Assembly: GCA_034509495.1 (NCBI GenBank)
Contig: CM067506.1
Location: 19,885,392-19,949,391 of the forward strand
DNA length: 64,000 nt
From: Acestrorhynchus altus
Lineage: Eukaryota > Chordata > Actinopteri > Characiformes > Acestrorhynchidae
Direction: 5' to 3'
Each line of letters opens with the position of its first letter. The stretch's first letter is position 1. The position numbers were made by a program, and so were the translations under genes. This document shows, in pieces, positions 12,067-25,000 of this stretch. The notes under the pieces were generated by a model. That model was not told the DNA's origin. It worked only from the letters and a program-made list of their open reading frames with translations, and ran no database searches.

Positions 12067-15000
12067 AAACTTTGCAGGTGCGAAGCATATTCTGAAATCA
12101 CAGTGGTGTATACTTAGCCTTATTACATGAATGCTTAATTAAGTCCTCACTTCACTCCTTTCATCAGACACTCCTTCACCTGCCACTTCGTTGTTTGTAC
12201 CAGCATTCTCTTAAGACAGTATATCATATTTAAAATAATGAGTAATATTAGGCTTGATTATTGATTGATGTCTTGTTAGCACATGTAAAATCTATTATAC
12301 TTAAACTGCTCTCTTTCTTTTTTTAAACTCAGTGACGTTGTGTGATGTGATGGTTTTACCTTTATTTTGGTGGCATTTTACTAAATTGTGATGACATTTT
12401 ATGTTAAGGTTAACATTGAGGAAGTTTGAGCTCTATCAGGCTGAAACAAGATTAATCTTCACATTAGACCTCAAGCTGTTTCCCCAAACTACAGTTTGGA
12501 ACTTTCATACTACACTGCAGAAAGCACTTGTAATGGTGGTGCATTTTTTTCATACTTTCAGTGCTGCTGCAGTTTGGGATAGGACCAGAGACTTAATGTT
12601 TAGGAGTACTTTCCAAAAAATACAACAAATCGTTTTCTTAGCTCAAACCCTCTTAGCATGTTACCATAACACCACATTATACACAAGCTGTTTTCACCAG
12701 CAGCTATAATTGGCCTGCTCTAGCCTTACTAAACTAAAGTTCAAAACTGGTGAAAGCTAAGTTCCAGAAGTTCTGACACAGCAAAAGCTAATTTACCCGT
12801 AATGTTACACTTTCAAAAACGTTGTTAGTCTCTACTCATGGTCTAATTTTTGGGTGGAACACATGCACCTTTTTCTAATATTCAGTGGGACATGAGACAC
12901 TTACCCGCCGCATTCCTACACCGCTGCCTCAGGGGACGGCCTTGGAACGCCCACACCTGTGTAAGTTGTGCTGCATTGACTTGAGGTTGAACACAGGCCA
13001 GCGTGCTCTTGCGCTTAAAGCAATGTAAACAAACAGGATTTGGGGGCGTGATGTACTGGCGATGTCTGAAGTTGTTTGGGCATTTAACATTTCTCAATCC
13101 ACAGTGTCACGTGTGTATCAGAAACACTTTATAAAAGGCATTACCACCCACAGTAGACAGCTCAGTGGGGAGGAATGATCATGACCGGTAGGGTTTGACT
13201 ACAATTGATCATGTGAACAGACAAGAAGAAATTACAAATGCCTGAGATTTACGTGCCTATCCTCTAGGTCAGTGCCGGGTCCTTTGTGAAAAGCACAGTG
13301 GAACATGGCAAAAGGTCTAGGACATATTGTGTGGTTCTGTCCCGTAACTCTGTGCATATCTCAGTATATTGAATCATAACCTCAGTATTCTGAAATGTGT
13401 CTTATCAGGTTCTTGCTAATACACATCCCTATGTGGAGTAAAAGAACTATTTTTATAAAAAGGGAGTGAGTGTAAAGAACCTTTTATATGCACTTCTTTG
13501 AACCTTTTGAGGTTTTTCCACGTACACTTCTAATTGATACATAAATGATTTTCTATTGAAGCAAATTGATTTAATATATGCCATCACTCAAACTATTTGT
13601 ATACAGTCTTTCCTCCTCCCATTGTATCTATATAGGTTACAAAATAGACGAAATAGATATTTCAGCACTTATTGAGTTCATCAGTATTGGTTTAAAAAGT
13701 CAAATCCTAAAACATCTGTCCAACATTTTGTGCGTAGTTTTCTGCTATTAGTGGTATGATTCTGAAGTAATCACTATCTATAAATCACATCACAATTGTC
13801 ACAGTTCACAAAGAAATTATAGTTAGAACATATTAACTTGTAGTAACATTGCAGAATCAGATATACACACTGCTTGTGCGGTTACATCTCTATTTTTGTT
13901 GTTTCTCTTGAAATACTTCATTCTTCATGTTCTGTTAAAATTCTATCGATGAATAGACCAATAGAAAATCTCAAAAATGCCATTGAATAAAATATATTTA
14001 CATTGACATGCTTTAAAATTTGATATGTTTGTTTTTGGTGGTGTCTACTTTAACCTGAATTATTACAGTGTTCCCTCATCAAATTTGACATGCGTTGTTT
14101 GATCTATATCAACTGACCACTTTCATTGTCATGTGAAGTGAGGTCAATTGATAAACATGCTGCACATTCTTCCTGGCTATTCCTGCCAGTTCATTCTCCC
14201 AGCTGCAGTGTTTGAGCCCAGTCAAATCCTGCAGCATTTGAATCTCTGGTCAGTATGAGTCCAGAGGGCAGTTTGAACAAAGCCCCATGGGTCAGAGGTG
14301 AGGCGCAAGGTAAGCTGTTTGTTTGTTTTGTGCTCCCACTCAGCAATTTTTTTTTTAATATCGTCCTCAAGGTGTGGCAAACAATGGCTTGGTTCTGAAG
14401 TGATCCTTTCAAAAGCCAGTTGTTGTATCTGATGAAGTTTAAGAAAGATAGAAAATTTGACTTTGGATTACACGAAAGACCTCACCGAACATGTCAGTTC
14501 TTCAAATGTGAATAAAGTTAGTGCCATGTATCATTTCTCATTCGCTCCGTGATCTGCACAGTGAATGGCTTTTTCTTAAGGCTATATCCATACACCCAGT
14601 CTAGCTGCTCTTATCCCATTGTTTAGTAAAAATGAAAACAATGATTAATCACTTAATATTCACATTTCTTCATTTTTCTTAGCATAGTTCTCATTTTTAG
14701 TTGTTCAAGGGCCTAGTTTTGTTCAAGGTCAATGTTTGTTTGACTTCAGCAGAAAAATAATGTAAATTGGCTTTTGTCCTTGCTGACTGGAGGGCGAAAC
14801 CTTTCACTGTCTGCTCTGATGTAAACTCTATTTCATCCCTTGATGAGGGAACACTGTTGTGATCTCACTATGTAAGAAAGAAGCAGCAGCACAGAGTTAC
14901 TTTGAAAGCTCCTGGAAAAGTTTTAATTTCTCTGGGGCTTTCAAATTGCCTGTTTAGGTTGTGCAGAGCATTGTTCAAAGCGTTGATGAAATACCGCAGC

Positions 15001-15926
15001 GGGTCGTACGGGACGACCATATGGAGTTCCATAACATTGTTACATCCTAATTGCCCTCTTCGACAAGTGCCAATTTCCTTCAAGAGACGGAGGAGAGAGG
15101 TGAGGGAACGGCGGGGAGGTGGGGGGAGTGCTGCGTTGACATGCGTCAAACTCCTCCCCGCAGATGAATCAGACAGTGGCTGGGGCCGCTGCAGGCAGAG
15201 ATGAGAGGTCTCTCTGGGTTTGCTTTAGTCTTGCTGGCCTTGTTAGAGCGTCCCCTCTCCCCCAGTATTAAACGGACTGCTGGAGGGTCGGCTCTAATTC
15301 CAGCAGCAGATCAATGACCATCAGTGTTTGGTTTTGGGCTGCTGGGTCGGTCACGGATCGTGTGGCAAACCCACCTCCCCACCCCCTTACCCCTCTACAC
15401 CCACATACCCCCACCTCCAACCTCTATCCTTCCCCCCTGCTTGTGGGGCTAGCCTGGATGGCATGTTAGTTTGAGAATTTTCACACTACGTCAACAGCCC
15501 TACAACTGGTTTTCAGTGTAAATCTGGGAGACGGTGAAATTGTTCGTTTATTAGAAGAGATTCTTGGTTGAATCTTGTACTGTTCATATAAAAGCATAGA
15601 GTTTAGCAAGTGAAAGGCAAATTGTTTTTGCCTTTCTGAACTAAAATGAAAATACAAAATAATGAGCATTAGTATAACTTGTTGAAACTAATCAGAAGCC
15701 TCGTCTAAATGTCTTAAAGCATTAGGTTAGTTACTTTTAAACTGGCGGAAGTCACTTGGTGTGTGATTAGCTAAAATATTTGATGCAGCAGTGTGACAAA
15801 TTAAGCTATTCATTCTTTTGTTATTAAATTAAGCAAATACAAAGCACTGTCAGCTCCAATACAGCAGTCAGGCACTGTTTGTATTTCTGGTGGTGTAGCT
15901 TAATCATGTGCTATTACCCTGAATAG

Positions 15927-15971
15927 CTCTCTCTCTCGCTCTCTCTCTCGTTCTCTCGCTCTCTCACTCTT

Positions 15972-16059
<88 letters not shown>
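15927..16059. repeat. Compound (TC)n-(CA)n microsatellite
   Basis: A slightly interrupted TC tract of about 60 bases passes directly into about 71 bases of pure CA. Compound pyrimidine/CA repeats of this kind are typical of fish introns. Confidence 0.97.
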
Positions 16060-16061
<2 letters not shown>

Positions 16062-16139
16062 CTGCTTTTATCCTCCACTAGAAGTTTTAGTGGTCAGTTA
16101 CTGATAGATTATTTTGTTCTGGATCACAAACAAAACTCA

Positions 16140-16360
16140 CTCCAGCTCATCCTGAAGGCATGTGACGGTGCTTCGTCACTCCAGAGAACACAGTTCTACA
16201 GCTCCCCAGCCCAGTGCTGTGGGCCTACCCCTCCAGCTGACGCTATGCATTGGGCATGGTGACCTTAGGCTCATCTGCAGCTGCTCCAGAGCATCCCATT
16301 CTCTTGGCAGTGCTTTGCTGTGTGTGTGTACAATTGACTGCCTGTGTCAGCATTAGGTTA
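16140..16360 (+). repeat. Dispersed repeat family A, copy 1 (truncated)
   Basis: It contains the family landmarks 'ccagagaacacagtt', 'cagctccccagcccagtgct', 'gcattgggcatggtga' and 'ctcttggcagtgct', in the same order as the copies at 16490, 30715 and 33640. Only the interior is present; the terminal GGACACC-type ends are missing. The order of landmarks shared within this one window is the direct evidence that it is a repeat. Confidence 0.75.
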
Positions 16361-16489
16361 ACCTTAAGTTGTTGAAATTGCTAACTAGAAGAGGTGTCTG
16401 CATCTACAGCTACATTCTGCTGTTGAGGACAAATAAAATAGAATTTCACCAATGTTAAGCCCCTCACAACTGCTGTCCACTTGCACAGT

Positions 16490-17035
16490 TGGGACGAATA
16501 TTTTGAGACACCTGCTTTTTTTGTTTTGACTTTTTTGGACTATTTGCCTCTACTGTCTAGGAAAGGCATTCTATTAGATTTGAGCACTGCTGTGACGTTT
16601 AATAACATTCAGGTGAAATGATCGACACCTCACCTCATCCTCAACTGCTCCATCTCATCCCATAATTATTGGATGGGCACCCATCTTTCCATAGAACACA
16701 GTTCCAGTACTCCACAGCTCCTGCAGCTTTATACCCCTCTAACCCAGTGCTTCTCAACGGGCTCCCTACACATCTAATTTAACTAATCAGCTCATTAACA
16801 GTTCCTTTCAGAGTGTCTAAAAACCTTGAAAATATGCTGGACAAGGGTAACCCCAGGAGCAGGAAAATGGCTGTAGCTCATGTCTAGCATTAGACATGAT
16901 ACTGATGGGTTCATGTTTGTCTGCACCAGTTTCATTCGATTGGCAGTACTTCTCTACAGGGACTAGGCAAGGTGTGTGTGTGTGTGTGTGTGTGTGTTGC
17001 ACGTCTTTGTCAACGATGGGTGCGACTATTAGAAG
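16490..17035 (+). repeat. Dispersed repeat family A, copy 2 (near full length)
   Basis: It starts with a degraded terminal motif (GGGACGAATATTTTGAGACA) and runs through 'attattggatgggcacccat', 'catagaacacagtt', 'tggcagtacttctctacagg' and 'gtcaacgatgggtgc'. A GT microsatellite at 16973-16999 lies at the point where other copies have a short GTGTG stretch. The family's ends resemble a DNA-transposon inverted repeat (GGACAAAAGTATTGGGACACC-like, from memory). It appears non-autonomous, with no coding region. Confidence 0.75.
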
Positions 17036-19771
17036 GGAGGAAAAACCAGCTACTTCTGTCTGTCATTTCTGGGTGCCACTAAGTTCTGTTTTTCTTTCCT
17101 CACAAGTGCTAACAAGTTCTGAGAGTTGGACACATCAATTATTTGGTACAACAGACTAAGTCATAGTTTATATTTTGATGGTTCAGACTGGCAATTATGT
17201 CTTAGCTGATGTACAGTACAATATCAGTACAATATCTAACAGTTTACTTTGCGTTAAACATTAACCCGTTCTACTAGACTGACAATGGATGTGCATTTGT
17301 AATGTGTGGCGTTGGCACCTTCTCCCGTAGGTGCTCCCAGGAGGCACGGAGAATGCTGTGCTTGGGGGTTTATTTGCAGAGGTACAAGCCACACTTGGAT
17401 GCACAGGCCTGGAGCTCAATTGGTATCCAAACCATTCTCGGCTGTTTCAGTTTTTGGGCGTTTGGGTCACTGACTAACCGATGTTAACAGAGCACATATT
17501 TGCTGTGGACCAGAAGCAGATAGAGCTCTGCTATTCGGGGCTTTTTTTTGTATTTCCATGAACAGCACCTCTGCTAGTTACAATGAAACAAAATGGAGTC
17601 TTTTGGGAGATTGTTAGGAGAAGCGTCACACCATTGCCCATCTCCAAGGGCATATTCTCCCGAGACATATTGTACTCCTGCACACATCCACTCTTTCAGG
17701 TGGGCTCGCAGCCCTTAGATACAGTATACATGGATGGGCGAATGACTTTAATCCCCATTTTATTTTAGGCGATGGCACCCAGAGGTCACTCTGGTTATTG
17801 TGGGATTGTCTCACCATCATGCTCCAACACCTCGATTTCTTTATTTATTTACCTGTGTGGCCCTGGAGAATGCTCTGAAGTACAGAGTCATATTTATCCT
17901 TTATTTAAAAAGATTGGCCAGGCCAGACGAGAGAACAAGCGAGAGAGAGACAGATGATGGAATGCCTGTGCTTGCTGATGGACTGCCAGATCAATACAAC
18001 ACAATTGAGTTCTTCAGTCTGAGAGACTAGCAGCGTTATGGTGGCACTTATGGGGTGATCGCCTCTGATGAAGTCTTTGTGGGCTCTGTGTGGATTCATT
18101 TGAGCCTCTCCCCTTGTGTGCCCTCTTCTCTCCAGACCCCCCCTCTAACTGTAAAGTAATAGACTTTAAGCTACCCCCCCTTCCCCCCATAAAAGTTTCA
18201 GGACCTCACGGTATGATTTAACACAATAGAGTTATTTTGCTCCTTGTTTTTAAAGCTTACTGGATGTTTCTTTGGCTGCTTTTCAAAGTTACTTTTGTTA
18301 TTCTTGTATGGTGGACTTAAGTGGAATGTACTTGAGAAGGCTGCTCTCAGATACTGCAGCACTGTCAGTGAATTTTCACTGCATGAATCCGTTCAGTTTA
18401 GTGCTGCGCTGAGAGTATTCTCTGAAGAATACAAAGAAAACGTGAGTCTGTTTAAAGAAAAAAAAATAGATTTGCAACTGAAGATTTGCTTTGACTGCTC
18501 TAAAAGCAAACACAATGAAGGATAAAACAAAGTGTGGAAATTTTCAGATTGTTTCATATTTTGATTTCCGACAAACATGAGGATATTAGATATCTGAAAG
18601 CTAATACTCAGTGGTCACATGTGCACTTTATAAAATTGGTTGAGGCTCGTCTTGGGCTTTGAAGTCACCATTTTTTTTGTGTGTTGGAAAAACTGTTCTG
18701 GAGAGTCCTAATCCTAGCGGTATTGCTATGGCAAGCACAGCCTCAGCCTGGCGTTTTCAGCGCCTTTCGTGACTTGACTAATTTTCTCATTGTTGTTTTA
18801 CCTGGTTTGTGTTTTGTAACCTCTCATCCCCCTCTTGCCGTTGCTTTCAGAGGGGCTGCTCCCCAAGTCCGGGTGGATTGGCCCGAGGTGCTTTCCCATC
18901 CACAAATGCAGTGCTAAGTCTGACTCTGGAGATGAAGTGTGTAGTACCCTCTGCTGCAGCTGTGTTTTGCTGGCTCTCTAAGCTTAGGGCTTTATGTGTG
19001 GGGGCCTCTGTTATTTTTCATATGAGCCCATCAACAACAAACTTCATGGTTCTAGGCCTACCCTGCATATTACATGGACGTTCCTTGGTTGTCTTTCATG
19101 ACATTGATGTAGAGTGTATGGCAACTAGGTTCTATATAGTGCTCGTTCTGCTATATGGAACTCGTTTTAAGCTTTGCCACAGGTTCTCCTTGTATATGAA
19201 GGACATTTTAATTGCTAGCATTCAAATGATTAGTTGAGCGGATTTTAAGAGAGGATTTTAGCAAACTCTAAGCATTACATTTTCAAGATAAGCCTGTAGG
19301 TTACTTGTGTGTTTTTTTTTGTTTTTTTCCTCTTTCCTCTAAAATGTATCCTGAGTAAAGCTTTAGTTTTTTTGCACAACTCATACATGGCCATGCTCTC
19401 AACAGGCAACAGTCATTTTCATTAATAAGAAATCCAGTGTCCTTTTCCCTCTACCTTAAAAAGCTCTTGGAAATTGAGTTGTAATAAGATCCTGTGCTCC
19501 TAAGGTAGATGCTTTACCCAGGAAATCTTTCACCGCTCTTGAACTCCTCTCTGTTCATTCTTGTTTTCTATCTGCATCCCTTCATTCCATCACTCCCCGC
19601 TTTAGTCTGAACATCCAATATAATTGCAAAACTGTTTATTTATTTTTTATTTTTTATAATCAGTATGGTTATCAGTATGGAATGATTACTGTTGTAGGTG
19701 AGAGGAAACCATAGCCTTTTCATGGAGAAGTGAATACATTTTGCCATTCATATCTCATTTTCTGTTTTCAG

Positions 19772-21613
19772 ATCTTTCAGATGTGGAGCCCAATGTGTTC
19801 CTGCGGCCCTTTCTGGAGGTTGTGCGTTCTGAGGACACAACTGGTCCAATCACTGGCCTTGCCCTCACCTCTGTCAACAAGTTCCTGTCTTATGGCCTCA
19901 TGGGTAAATTATATTTTCTTCGAGATGTTAAGATCCAGTTTTCCTCTCAATTGATTTGAATGATCAGTATTGACTCATACAAAATAAATCTTTTAATTTC
20001 CATATGTATTTTTAGGTATTTAGCAGTTTAAGAGCAGATCTATTAATCTAAGTAATCTTAGTTTTTATTAAACCGTTTATATAAAGGGATATTGTGTGTT
20101 TAATATCTAAATGACCTGATAATTGATGATAATTCAACTCTTAGATACTTCAAAACTTATTGCATCAACTATGAAGTGGTGATTAAATGTCTGGAGAAAA
20201 AATAATGGTCATTGCTCATGTGCTCAGCCAAGCGTTATCAAAACAGTAGAATTACAGGCGTTGCTTTAAGTTTTAACTGTTGCTCTGTAAATCTGATTGA
20301 AGTATCATAAATTTGATTGTCATAATTTTGAAGGCTGTGTGGGCTATTTTTTACCATGTACATGGATTAAACTGCTTCCTCTTGGGAGGCTCAATCTGGA
20401 TCTGGGACACTGGCCTTTTATAGTAGAATATATAATTGTCCATCTGGACATTTTGCAAAATAAAAGCCAGTAAAAGGCCAGTCAGTCCTATCTGTCATTA
20501 AACAGTGAGGTGTTCTTTTATTACCACAAGAGTGATTAGCACAGTCTGTCCTCCAGCCTCTGAGAATGTAGTGCGTTCCTGCCAGTGACTGTCAGTATGA
20601 AACTAACCCACAGCTCCCAGATGTTAGCTGTCCATGGTATTTCTCCTATTTCTCATAAATAGTTGGAGTTGTTGTTGAATAAATACTATCACAACACTTG
20701 TCAAGCAGCTGTATGGCTTACACAACAAAACACATAGATGGATTGCTCTGGAATGACCTGAAATGATGCACGTGCATTTTCAAGATTTTCTAGATTCAAA
20801 TACTAAAGGAGTAAGTTGTGCACACCAAGAAAATACTTTTTCAAGAGATATGATCTTTAAAGTAAATTAATGTTAGAAAATTTTACTCATGGATTTAGTT
20901 TGAGCTGTCCTTGGCTCAAATTCACAATTAACAGAAATGAATGAACTTGATTCATGACTATAGGATGTGGGGCTTGTGAGGCAGGAAGTGAACAACAGCC
21001 GTAATACATATTCATTCCAAGTAGCACTGTTTCCTAATCCCCTCCCACATCCAGCATCTCATTAGGAGGTTCGCAGGGACAGGTTTCTATAGCAACTAGC
21101 CCAGTGGCTCTCCAAATGATGGCCCTTCGTGCCACAGAGGGATCACACACATGCTGACGCAGTGTGTTTTTAAAGTGACTTCTGTCAACCTCAGCTCGAG
21201 CCTGACTTAGAGTTCTCTCTGACCAGCCATGCTGGATATATCTAAGCAGTTTGTGCTTTTATTTTGTTTTCTGTGTGAGGGGCACTTGTCGTTATTTTGT
21301 GTTTTATGTCCCTTATACACTAAACAAATATTATACACTAAACAAGCTGTTTAGGTAATGTTGTAATCATTTTAAAAAATATTTAATAAATTTTATATTC
21401 ATACACATCCATTTGAATCTTTTGGTGCAATGATGTTATAAACGTTTTTAGAAACACCTGTGTCTATTTTGGACATGTTTGAAACAATCTTATTTCAGAT
21501 TCAGTTTCACTGTATTGTTTGAAAAGTGTGAGCAGTTAAATGTTTATACATTTATTTTGCAAACAAATTTATTTTAGTATTATTATTATTATTATTATTA
21601 TTATTGTGTGTAT

Positions 21614-21664
<51 letters not shown>

Positions 21665-21946
21665 TTAATATTTAATAAATTTTATATTTATTTCTGGATT
21701 ATTCTGGACTATTAATATTTCTGGACTATTAATAGTACTTATATTCATAATTTTTCTTAATTATTTGTCATGGAAACATGGTTTTGTAGCAGTATTTGCT
21801 TGCATTAAAACAACTCTTACACACTCCTACATGCCTTCACATCTTTAAAATGCATCTTGCTTGCGTGCTCACTTGGATTTTTTTTTTTTTTTTCTGGTTT
21901 TTCTGCTTTGTTTCCATTCATTATTTTCTTCCTACCTTCTACACTG

Positions 21947-22002
<56 letters not shown>

Positions 22003-25000
22003 TCCCCCAAACACAGAACTGCGTTAATCCCAGGTGAACACTCTTGACAAGCATGACATATTAATGCACTTGTATGAGTGTGTGATTAAATGACCTTTCG
22101 GCATGTGAGAGATTGTATGCTGACTGACGGGTTATGCTCATTCGGTCTCCTCTAATCTGCCATGAAGAGTGACATTATCATTACTCCAAATTAGCATTCC
22201 ACAGACGAAACGCACACCACACTCTATAGATCATCCTTTTATAGCACTACTACACTCCCATCTCAGTGTAATTTCAGCATGAGTAAATCCCAGCAGTTGG
22301 CGTTCGTTAGTGTAGGCTACAATTTGGGCTGTATTGTGCTCACGAATTCAGCTCTTCAGACTCTAAAATAAACTGGAAATAGTGGACTGTTATTAGTAGT
22401 CTGAGGGAGGGAGTTTAGAGCCCTGAGGTAGGCTTTCATCCTGTACCGGTCATGCACTGTATGAGGAACACTGCCATCTACTGGCTAAAGGCAGAATCTT
22501 AAGCATGTTTGGCATTTCTTATCTGTACGGTGTTTCTTTTTTATTCAGTTTTTATTCAGTTTTATTTATGATTTCACTTTTCTGCAACTGAGCCGATATG
22601 GTCTTGGTGCACAAACCTGTGTTTTCATAAGTGTTAACATTCTTTTTTGCCTGATTTCTGCACTGAGCCTTGCCATTAGTGTGTTTTAGCCAGCGCTGGT
22701 CTCCCGAGACTTTGCAGCATGTGCTTTTTATCAGCCCTGACATGCCCACCATGCTGTCTTGTTGTCTCTCCCTCTTTCTCCCTCTGTGTGTACAGTGAGA
22801 CCTGAACCCTTCCAGCACACTGGGGGGTCTGCATTGAGAGTTCGTTTAGTGAGGGTTAAATCCCTGCGATCTCAGGCCTGAGGTCGGCTGGCTCTGGGGG
22901 ACAGCCGCACTGACAGATATCCACATCCCACTTTTCCTACTCTAAGTTTCACACTCAACTTATTTTTTTTCTAGAGGAGCTAACACACTGACTTCTTAAG
23001 TAATGCTTCTGGTTTGTGTTAGCCATAACACAGCGAGGAACACATGCAATTATTTATTTCATTTAAATAATCTAATTTGTTCTGATTGAAAGGACATAGG
23101 CTTGCTGTGTTTGGTGGCTGATATAACCACAATATTTTTTATAATTTTGTGAGGGTTTTTAAGAAGTTAGGATAGAGTGATACAACAGCAGTACAGCAAT
23201 GAGTTAATGGGTTTATATGGTTTGTTTTTAGTTCAAAGTTTGAAATATGTAATTGAGGAATTAAGAAGCATAACAATCCAGAGATTTGTAAAATCATTGA
23301 ATCCAAAGTTTAAAATAATAATCTAGAAATTTGGTGAAGTATGATTGATGCGATGGACTGCCACCAATTGCTTTATTGGTGCTTTTTTGCTATTTACAGG
23401 CTAAATCTATTTATTACAGTATAACTATATTTTTGATACTCAGAAAAGCATAATGTAATGCAACTTTCCATGATAAACCAATCATTGTCATGTTAAAATG
23501 TCAAACTTCCAAAATGGCAGGAGAAAGAATAAACTTTAAAAAAAAATTCATTATATAAAGGGAAAAGTTTGTGACATGACAAAATAGTCAAATTTTCCAT
23601 CACTAGCCTCCATATGATGCATTGTCAGTGCTTGTTTGTCACAAGCAAATATATTTATAATTTCATATAAATGAACCGAATGAGCTCAAATGGCCATAGT
23701 TAAACTTTTTTCCACTCACTCTTGATAGACATTGACTTGTATTGGGGGAAAATCTGTACATCACACATACTTTCACTTGATAGAACGTATTTCTTTACAA
23801 TATTGTTCGACAGGCCTTCTCTTTTCCACTGTGCGACAGCTGTTGGAACCCCGCTCACACACACATATTCTCTCACACACACATGCACAAAGTCCCCCAG
23901 CCGCACCCACACTTCTGTTATTTCAACAATGACTCTGCCGCCTGTCTGTGTAGCCTGTGCCAACTGAGGATTAGTATTTTAGATGACTTCTGATGTTGTG
24001 TTGAATAGCCCATGGCTCCGGTTTCCGTGGAGATTGGGTGTTTGGAAGAGGGTCTCATGTTTGTTGTGGGCCTTTCTTTATGACTGCTTAATTCACTAGT
24101 ACTTATAACCTTATTTTGCCAAGTGGTCTAGATAAAGTCATAAGAACGGTTGAACTAAGAACAGGTTATTTCTCACACATTATTAAAACATTTTCCTACA
24201 ATCCTTTTATGTGTTGGACTCTTCTGTTGTCTGCAATTAATTTTTAGGACTGTTTTATACTATTATTACTTTAGTTTTAATGTGTTTGTTGAAGTCTGTC
24301 CTCCAGTCTAATTCAGTAAGTTTACCCTCGTTGTCATTTCAAGTATGACTCTTTATGGACCAGGGAGCAAAGTGTCACCCTGTTTCCATTCCTTACTCTT
24401 TTGTCTCGCTGGTAATAAGTGGAATGTGCTCTAGTGTCAGCGCTCTACCTGCAACCATGGCCCTGGTTTCCATTCCGGGCAGCCTGTGCTTATTAGTTAA
24501 TGAAATGCTCTTTAAAGGCGATGGGAAAGAAAAGCAGCCTGGCTCCAGCTTGCTATCTGGCTCAGCTTAGGTTTCAAAACACTGGCTCCCGTTGCCTAGA
24601 CAGCCAATTTACCCACCTGCCCACAAAGAACACATCTGGTGATTAGATGTCAGATGGCTGGGAGGGACCCTCCACGTGGAGCACTCTGAATAGTGTGAGA
24701 GGGGGGTGAGGGGTTGTGGATTGAACTAGGTTAATTGTATAAGATTTATTATGTGACGGTCATGCGTTTTTGGCACATCAGCAGTGAATCAGATTTTTTG
24801 AGTCCAGCAGAAAGCAGTTGCTGAATACACAGTTGGATACGGACCTTTCTTGGGTTGGTTTAACAGTGTTGTGCTTTTCACCTCCATTTTTTTCAGATGC
24901 CAATCATGAAGGAGCAGCAGAGGGGATTGAGAACATGGCAGATGCGGTCACTCACGCTAGATTTGTGGGGACAGATCCTGCTAGTGATGAAGTGGTACTT

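Larger units (their letters stand above)
240..19771 (+). other. gbf1: Long exon-free stretch, probably a 5' intron of gbf1
   Basis: No exon was recognised here. The first visible gbf1 exon starts at 19772 with a split codon, so an upstream gbf1 exon must exist. The missing N-terminal part of the protein (about 55 residues) was looked for and not found, so it probably lies upstream of the window. The open frames here are short, have no recognisable domains and often read through repeats. The stretch contains an interspersed repeat (633-1180), a hairpin repeat (3571-3648), microsatellites near 9904, 11906, 15927 and 16973, and two copies of a dispersed repeat (16140-17035). Unassigned stretches of mixed composition, such as 1990-2330, 7000-7500 and 14880-15210, could be regulatory, but nothing in the sequence proves this. 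Confidence 0.6.
19904..24896 (+). other. gbf1 intron (about 5 kb) with microsatellites
   Basis: This intron contains an ATT and TTTA tandem region (21570-21666), an AT-rich 21-base direct duplication on either side of it (a copy at 21379 and one near 21666), a (CA)n tract at 21953-21998, and otherwise no recognisable gene or transposon. The ORFs in it are short and lack any recognisable domain. Confidence 0.8.

Noticed and set aside
11829..12068. 79-codon open frame with a Tyr-Ile run
   Set aside because: Translation of the (TA)n repeat and the TTTA tract.
18681..19237. Plus-strand frames upstream of the first gbf1 exon
   Set aside because: Considered as missing N-terminal gbf1 exons, but the translations do not resemble the Gbf1 N-terminus.
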